NCBI GenBank assembly: GCA_021828245.1 | Contig: JAKASC010000125.1 | Coordinates: forward strand, 1 to 6,911 | Origin: Acidobacteriota bacterium | GTDB taxonomy: Bacteria > Acidobacteriota > Terriglobia > UBA7540 | Length of the DNA: 6,911 bases | Reading direction: 5' to 3' | In this document: piece after piece, positions 5,547 through 6,911 of the stretch | How the letters are laid out: each line of letters starts with the position of its first letter | How positions within the stretch are numbered: position 1 is the first letter of the stretch | Translations under genes and position numbers: made by a program | The notes under the pieces: model-generated | Database searches by the model: none | Seen by the model: the letters and a program-made list of their open reading frames with translations, nothing else | Told to the model about the DNA's origin: nothing

Positions 5547-6194
5547 TTAACCCGAAGCCTTCCGGCCAATCAAAATCACTCTTTCTCTCGACCGCGGAAT
5601 CTTCGCCGTTTGGCTCCAATTGATTTGCCCGGACCATCGCCGAATTTCATTGGCTATTTCCGATGTCGTCCATAGGCATAAAGACCCGCCCTCAACCAGG
5701 CACCCAGCCGCCAACGGCAACACCTTCTTCACCTCGCCCACCGCCCGCATCGTCACCAGGTCAAAGGCCGGAGACTTCTCCTCATCGGCATAGTCCTCAA
5801 TCCTTGCTCTCCTCACCTCGACATCCGAAAATCCGCATTCTCTCACGACTTCCTTCAGAAAAGCAGACTTTTTGGCGTTCGGCTCCAAAAGGAAGACGCG
5901 CAGTGCCGGCGAGGTAATTTTTAACGCCAATCCAGGGAACCCCGCTCCGGTGCCGATGTCCATGAGCCGACCGTCCAGCCTCAAAACCAATCCCAGGTAC
6001 AAACTTTCCCCGAAGTGGCGGACCACGCACTCGGCGGGATCACGAATGCCGGTCAGATTGATTCTCTCGTTCCATCGTAGCAAAAGCTCCAGATAGGTTC
6101 GGAGTTGATCGGCTTGGTGGTCCGTCAGCCGAATTCCAAACGGCTCGAGCAGCCCGCCAATAGCTGGTGCCTGTAGCACAACGTTTTCCATCAT
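5547..6194 (-). CDS. rsmG: 16S rRNA (guanine(527)-N7)-methyltransferase RsmG (GidB)
   Basis: The 215-residue protein has the complete RsmG pattern. A helical N-terminus (LTDHQADQLRTYLELLLRWN, 23-42) is followed by INLTGIRDPAE (45-55) and VRHFGES (58-64). The SAM-binding loop LMDIGTGAGFPGLAL is at 77-91, with acidic E104 at the end of the next strand. NAKKSAFL (106-113), the conserved MRAVG (149-153) and a closing RERVILIGRK stretch follow. By family knowledge it methylates N7 of G527 in the 530 loop of 16S rRNA using SAM; loss gives low-level streptomycin resistance in several species. The start is uncertain: ATG codons at 6194 and 6191 fit homologue length but lack a good ribosome site, while a TTG at 6218 has GGAGG directly against it. 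It is the first gene of the rsmG-parA-parB block. Confidence 0.95.
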   Translation of the reverse strand: MMENVVLQAPAIGGLLEPFGIRLTDHQADQLRTYLELLLRWNERINLTGIRDPAECVVRHFGESLYLGLVLRLDGRLMDIGTGAGFPGLALKITSPALRVFLLEPNAKKSAFLKEVVRECGFSDVEVRRARIEDYADEEKSPAFDLVTMRAVGEVKKVLPLAAGCLVEGGSLCLWTTSEIANEIRRWSGQINWSQTAKIPRSRERVILIGRKASG

Positions 6195-6340
6195 ATGAAA
6201 ACACCCGCGCCGCGGCAACCTCCATTGCCGCCACTCGATGCTGCCGCTTCGCGCGGCCGGATGGCGCCGTCTCAGCGCAAGCCGCGCGCGACGCGTAGAA
6301 GCCCTTGGATGATTTACCAGCTGATCTAATATTCAGATTT

Positions 6341-6370
6341 ATAATGTTGATTAACTTAGATACATCTCAA
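6341..6370 (-). promoter_or_regulatory. Weak candidate promoter for rsmG in the AT-rich island
   Basis: TTGAGA (6370..6365) and CATTAT (6346..6341) are 18 bp apart on the minus strand. The predicted start of transcription would lie about 140 nt upstream of the rsmG ATG. Support comes mainly from the abrupt drop in GC content here. Confidence 0.25.
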
Positions 6371-6689
6371 CAGTTAAGTGCATCCATTTTGGACCATCGC
6401 GTCGTGCGTTTAGGCTTTCGCCGGCTCCCGCGCCGCGAGGGACCCGCCTCCGCAGCCTGCGGCTGACGGCTCGCGCATCCTCGGCAAAATGCCATCCGGC
6501 GGACCGCCGACTGACGCCGCGCCTTGACAAAATGCTGGCGACGCCCAAGACCAAGCGCCGTTTGCGGCTGTAGGAAAGTCCCGCGACGGGCAAAGCACCG
6601 CCGCGGCTACCAACAACCGACGGTCCTTGATAACGCTCCGAGGGCGCAATCGGCAGGCGAGGATTTCGGGTTCGACGGTCAGAGCGCGG

Positions 6690-6718
6690 TTGACGCGCCC
6701 CAGCCCGGAGCGTAGGAT
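6690..6718 (+). promoter_or_regulatory. Candidate promoter of the Ser/Thr kinase gene
   Basis: TTGACG (6690-6695, 5 of 6) and TAGGAT (6713-6718, 4 of 6) are separated by 17 bp. The predicted transcript would start near 6725, about 15 nt before the ATG, leaving room for the GGGGAAG ribosome site at 6732-6738. Confidence 0.4.
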
Positions 6719-6739
6719 GCTAACGACGGGTGGGGAAGC

Positions 6740-6911
6740 ATGACAACGGAGCATGTCTCGCACTATCACCTGCTGCGGAAGCTCGGCGCGGGCGGGATGG
6801 GCGAGGTGTATGAGGCCGAGGACACGCGGCTGAAGCGCCGAGTAGCGCTGAAGTTCCTTTCGGTGGCAGCGGACTTCAGTCCGCCACCGGGCGATGCCGA
6901 CCGCAAGACCG
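6740..6911 (+). CDS. Ser/Thr protein kinase (Pkn/Hanks type), N-terminal part; 3' end outside window
   Basis: The 57 visible codons cover the start of the kinase N-lobe. The glycine-rich ATP loop LGAGGMGEVYEAED is at 15-28 with the GxGxxG pattern complete, and VALK at 35-38 contains the presumed catalytic lysine K38. The protein therefore starts directly with the kinase domain, as is common for large Acidobacteria and Myxobacteria kinases that carry sensor or TPR/beta-propeller domains further on; none of that can be seen here. GGGGAAG at 6732-6738 precedes the ATG. Residues 41-50 (SVAADFSPPP), between strand beta3 and helix alphaC, are encoded by an imperfect palindrome and look unlike the usual family sequence at this point, while GDADRKT afterwards looks normal again. 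The domain call is sure; what the kinase controls is unknown. Confidence 0.9.
   Translation, partial: MTTEHVSHYHLLRKLGAGGMGEVYEAEDTRLKRRVALKFLSVAADFSPPPGDADRKT
6861..6889. repeat. Imperfect palindrome inside the kinase coding region
   Basis: CGGTGGC (6861-6867) pairs with GCCACCG (6883-6889), and GGACT (6871-6875) pairs with AGTCC (6878-6882), leaving a 2-nt loop and a 3-nt bulge. The 12-bp stem is in frame with the kinase gene. Its shape resembles small dispersed REP-like palindromes of GC-rich genomes, but only this copy is present in the window. Confidence 0.55.

Larger units (their letters stand above)
6195..6739. other. Divergent spacer between rsmG and the Ser/Thr kinase gene
   Basis: This 545-bp stretch has no convincing gene; the open frames crossing it are low-complexity Arg/Ala-rich translations. 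It is GC-rich except for an AT-rich island at about 6310-6390, which contains TATAAT on the plus strand (6340-6345) and a TTGAGA / CATTAT pair on the minus strand. GC-rich sequence with small hairpins (for example CGGCGG-A-CCGCCG at 6497-6509) leads up to the kinase start. No mnmG remnant is seen upstream of rsmG. Confidence 0.5.

Noticed and set aside
6524..6552. TTGACA at 6524-6529 as the kinase promoter
   Set aside because: The -35 hexamer is perfect, but no acceptable -10 element follows at 16-18 bp; the pair at 6690-6718 is a better fit.
6410..6769. Minus-strand open frame of 119 codons
   Set aside because: It overlaps the kinase start and its likely promoter; the translation has no recognisable character.

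Overview
The window is an ordinary-looking chromosomal segment of a GC-rich Gram-negative bacterium. Acidobacteriota is the most likely source. The evidence is a Pkn-type Ser/Thr kinase with the GAGGMGEVYEAED / VALKFL style common in that phylum, a DUF4118 (KdpD-like) sensor, an LPS-type GT9 heptosyltransferase and an rsmG-parA-parB locus. The phylum call is inference from protein style; no rRNA is present to confirm it. I see no tRNA, rRNA, CRISPR array or insertion sequence.

Left part (1-1411), minus strand: the first 82 codons of a membrane sensor with a DUF4118 domain run off the left edge. A 298-bp spacer follows, then a complete GH16 endo-beta-glucanase-type enzyme with a Tat-like signal peptide. 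A divergent spacer (1412-1717) separates it from a plus-strand pair: a 57-residue Trm112-like zinc-ribbon protein and, 5 bp later, a GTG-started glycosyltransferase 9 of the heptosyltransferase type. The ribosome binding site of the second gene lies inside the first, so the two probably form an operon for envelope polysaccharide synthesis. The GT9 gene ends 16 bp inside a convergent minus-strand gene for a small single-pass membrane protein of unknown function.

Central part (3444-6194), minus strand: the chromosome segregation block rsmG (16S rRNA G527 methyltransferase) - parS - parA - parB. The parS site is a perfect 16-bp TGTTTCACGTGAAACA inside a 22-bp palindrome, between rsmG and parA. 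parB overlaps the end of parA by 32 bp and is preceded by a near-complete anti-16S Shine-Dalgarno sequence embedded in parA codons. ParA loads onto DNA with ATP, ParB binds parS and spreads with CTP, and together they segregate the origin region. Such blocks usually lie near oriC. The mnmG gene that often precedes rsmG is absent here.

Right part (6195-6911): a 545-bp spacer with an AT-rich island leads to the start of a plus-strand Ser/Thr protein kinase that runs off the right edge. Its early coding region contains an imperfect palindrome (6861-6889) that looks like a small repeat element accommodated in frame.

I did not find an evidently new multi-gene system. The observations most worth a second look are the palindrome inside the kinase gene, the 16-bp palindrome just downstream of parB, the layout of the parABS leader (possible near-leaderless parA transcript) and the Trm112-GT9 coupling.
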